A DNA stretch of 7,894 nt from Clostridia bacterium. GTDB lineage: Bacteria; Bacillota; Clostridia; Christensenellales; UBA1242. The notes beneath the pieces were generated by a model. The model saw only the letters and a program-made list of their open reading frames with translations, was not told the DNA's origin and searched no databases. Positions 6,598 through 7,894 of this stretch are shown here, piece by piece. Position numbers and translations under genes: made by a program. Each line of letters starts with the position of its first letter. Within the stretch, counting starts at the first letter, position 1. The stretch is from assembly GCA_017399515.1 (NCBI GenBank), contig JAFQBZ010000167.1, positions 1 to 7,894 on the forward strand, given 5' to 3'.

Positions 6598-6630
6598 GTG
6601 GATAATAACAAAAAGCCAAAGGAGAAAACT

Positions 6631-7894
6631 ATGAAAGAGTTTGATAGAGTTATTGGATATGAATCAATCAAAAAAGAATTAAAAAGAATTTGTGATATTT
6701 TGGTGAATCCTGAAAAATATGACAAATTTGGGGTTAAAGCCTCACAGGGCTTGCTTTTGTTTGGTGACCCAGGGGTTGGCAAAAGTTTAATGGCGGAATG
6801 TTTCATTAATGCCACAAAAAGAAAGTGTTTTGTTTGCAGAAAAACCAAGCCAAACGGTGAATTTGTTAATGAAATCACAAAAACATTTGAAGATGCAAAA
6901 GCAAATGCGCCATCAATTGTTTTTCTTGATGATATGGATAAGTTTGCAAATGAAGATGAAAGAAGACCTGACACTGAAGAATATGTGACCATTCAATCTT
7001 GCATTGATGGAATTAAAGGCAGTGATGTGTTTGTTGTTGCGACCGCAAATGATATTTACAAACTTCCTTATTCACTTCGAAGAACAGGCAGGTTTTCAAA
7101 AAGAATTGAGGTGAGAGCACCTGAAGGCAAAGATGCAGAAAATATCATTAAGTTTTATTTAAGCCAAAAAGACAAGGTTGGAGATATCAACTTAACCGAA
7201 ATTTCAAGGCTTCTCACAACAAAAACCTGTGCCGATTTAGAAATTATTGTAAATGAAGCAGGGGTTTATGCTGCAGCAGAAGGCAAAGAAAAAATTGAGC
7301 ATAATGATATGGTTAGGGCATGTTTAAGAGTGTTATATGATGCACCTGAAGCAGAAGAATCTGTGTTTTCAAACAGCAGTGAAAAGAACAAAAAGACTGC
7401 TTATCACGAAGCAGGACATATTGTTGTTGCCGAAATTTTAGAGCCTGAAAGTGTAACCCTTTCATCTATTGCAAATTACACAGGTGATGCTGCAGGAATC
7501 ACCTCAACTTATCAAACAAATGATTATTATCATTCAATCAAATATATGAAAAACAGGGTGAAAGTTGTGCTTGGTGGAAAGGCTGCAACTGAAATTGTGT
7601 TCGGTGAAGTTGATGTTGGTGCAACAAATGATTTAAACAGAGCATTTAAAATTGCATCAAGATTTGATGATGACTATTGCGGAATAGGATTCGATTCAAA
7701 TATTCGATACAATCATGATTCATCAGATATGCAGAGAGAAAGACATAATCAAAAACTTGCAGTTGAACTTGAAAAATCTTATTTAGATGTAAAAGAAATT
7801 ATTGTTAAAAATCGTGAGTTTTTAGAAAAATTGGCTAACAAACTTTTAGAAAAAACAACAATTATGATGAGTGATATTCAAGAAATCAAAAAAA
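6631..7894 (+). CDS. Soluble FtsH-like AAA+ zinc metalloprotease (3' end cut by window edge)
   Basis: Family M41 proteins use ATP hydrolysis to unfold substrates and thread them into a zinc peptidase. The 421 visible residues hold a AAA+ module and an M41 peptidase: Walker A GDPGVGKS (45-52), Walker B region IVFLDDMD (96-103), sensor-1 ATAND (137-141), second region of homology with RRTGRF (150-155), zinc motif HEAGH (259-263) and the probable third ligand D334 in GATNDL. The start is the ATG at 6631, with AAAGGAG six bases upstream. The AAA module begins almost at residue 1, so the two membrane segments and extracytoplasmic domain of true FtsH are absent and the protein should be cytoplasmic. 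Walker B carries Asp (D101) where FtsH has Glu, and the FVGVGA pore-loop region is about four residues shorter (GEFVNEI). The remaining tail is probably short. It has its own promoter after the ssrA terminator. The family is clear; the substrate is unknown. Confidence 0.92.
   Translation, partial: MKEFDRVIGYESIKKELKRICDILVNPEKYDKFGVKASQGLLLFGDPGVGKSLMAECFINATKRKCFVCRKTKPNGEFVNEITKTFEDAKANAPSIVFLDDMDKFANEDERRPDTEEYVTIQSCIDGIKGSDVFVVATANDIYKLPYSLRRTGRFSKRIEVRAPEGKDAENIIKFYLSQKDKVGDINLTEISRLLTTKTCADLEIIVNEAGVYAAAEGKEKIEHNDMVRACLRVLYDAPEAEESVFSNSSEKNKKTAYHEAGHIVVAEILEPESVTLSSIANYTGDAAGITSTYQTNDYYHSIKYMKNRVKVVLGGKAATEIVFGEVDVGATNDLNRAFKIASRFDDDYCGIGFDSNIRYNHDSSDMQRERHNQKLAVELEKSYLDVKEIIVKNREFLEKLANKLLEKTTIMMSDIQEIKK

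Noticed and set aside
6540..6992. Minus-strand 150-codon frame opposite the protease gene
   Set aside because: It covers the Walker A and B coding region in antisense and starts inside the protease gene with no SD.
1..7894. CRISPR array, insertion sequence, integrase or prophage remnants
   Set aside because: No regularly spaced direct repeats, transposase motifs or paired terminal inverted repeats were seen. The gene content is housekeeping plus one unknown gene.

Overview
The window is an AT-rich chromosomal segment from a low-GC Gram-positive-type bacterium, most likely an uncultured member of the Bacillota (Clostridia or a relative). The evidence is an M-box Mg2+ riboswitch ahead of mgtE, AT-rich codon use with TAA stops throughout, strong GGAG-type Shine-Dalgarno (SD) sites, U-tract terminators, and an rnr / smpB / ssrA neighbourhood typical of that phylum. 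TGG encodes Trp and TGA is not read through in any gene here, so the standard bacterial code fits. The genus cannot be named from the sequence alone.

Layout. (1) Bases 1-1653, minus strand: most of an MgtE magnesium channel, cut by the left edge, with an unusually long N-domain that contains an internal duplication. (2) 1654-1920: its leader, made of a near-consensus promoter, an M-box riboswitch and an intrinsic terminator just before the ribosome binding site. (3) 1921-2170: an extremely AT-rich divergent spacer (about 12% GC). (4) 2223-4535, plus strand: rnr (RNase R), closed by a symmetric hairpin that can also end the convergent gene. (5) 4616-5515, minus strand: an unrecognised 299-residue soluble protein with its own strong promoter. 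(6) 5516-5676: a divergent promoter region. (7) 5677-6120, plus strand: smpB, whose extended -10 box lies so close to the ATG that the mRNA is predicted to be leaderless. (8) 6140-6507: ssrA (tmRNA), with a complete tRNA-like acceptor and a tag reading frame ending AIAA, then a terminator. (9) 6631 to the right edge: a soluble FtsH-like AAA+ zinc metalloprotease without the N-terminal membrane anchor.

Functionally, the centre and right are a trans-translation neighbourhood. SmpB and tmRNA rescue stalled ribosomes and tag the nascent peptide. RNase R is the nuclease known to degrade the associated non-stop mRNA. An ATP-dependent protease sits directly downstream. Whether that protease acts on tagged proteins is inference from position only. 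The left part is a separate, divergently transcribed Mg2+ homeostasis unit regulated by Mg2+.

Most worth checking are the predicted leaderless smpB transcript, the ungapped 112-residue-offset duplication in MgtE, the uncharacterised gene splitting rnr from smpB, and the anchor-less FtsH-like protein with altered Walker B and pore loop.
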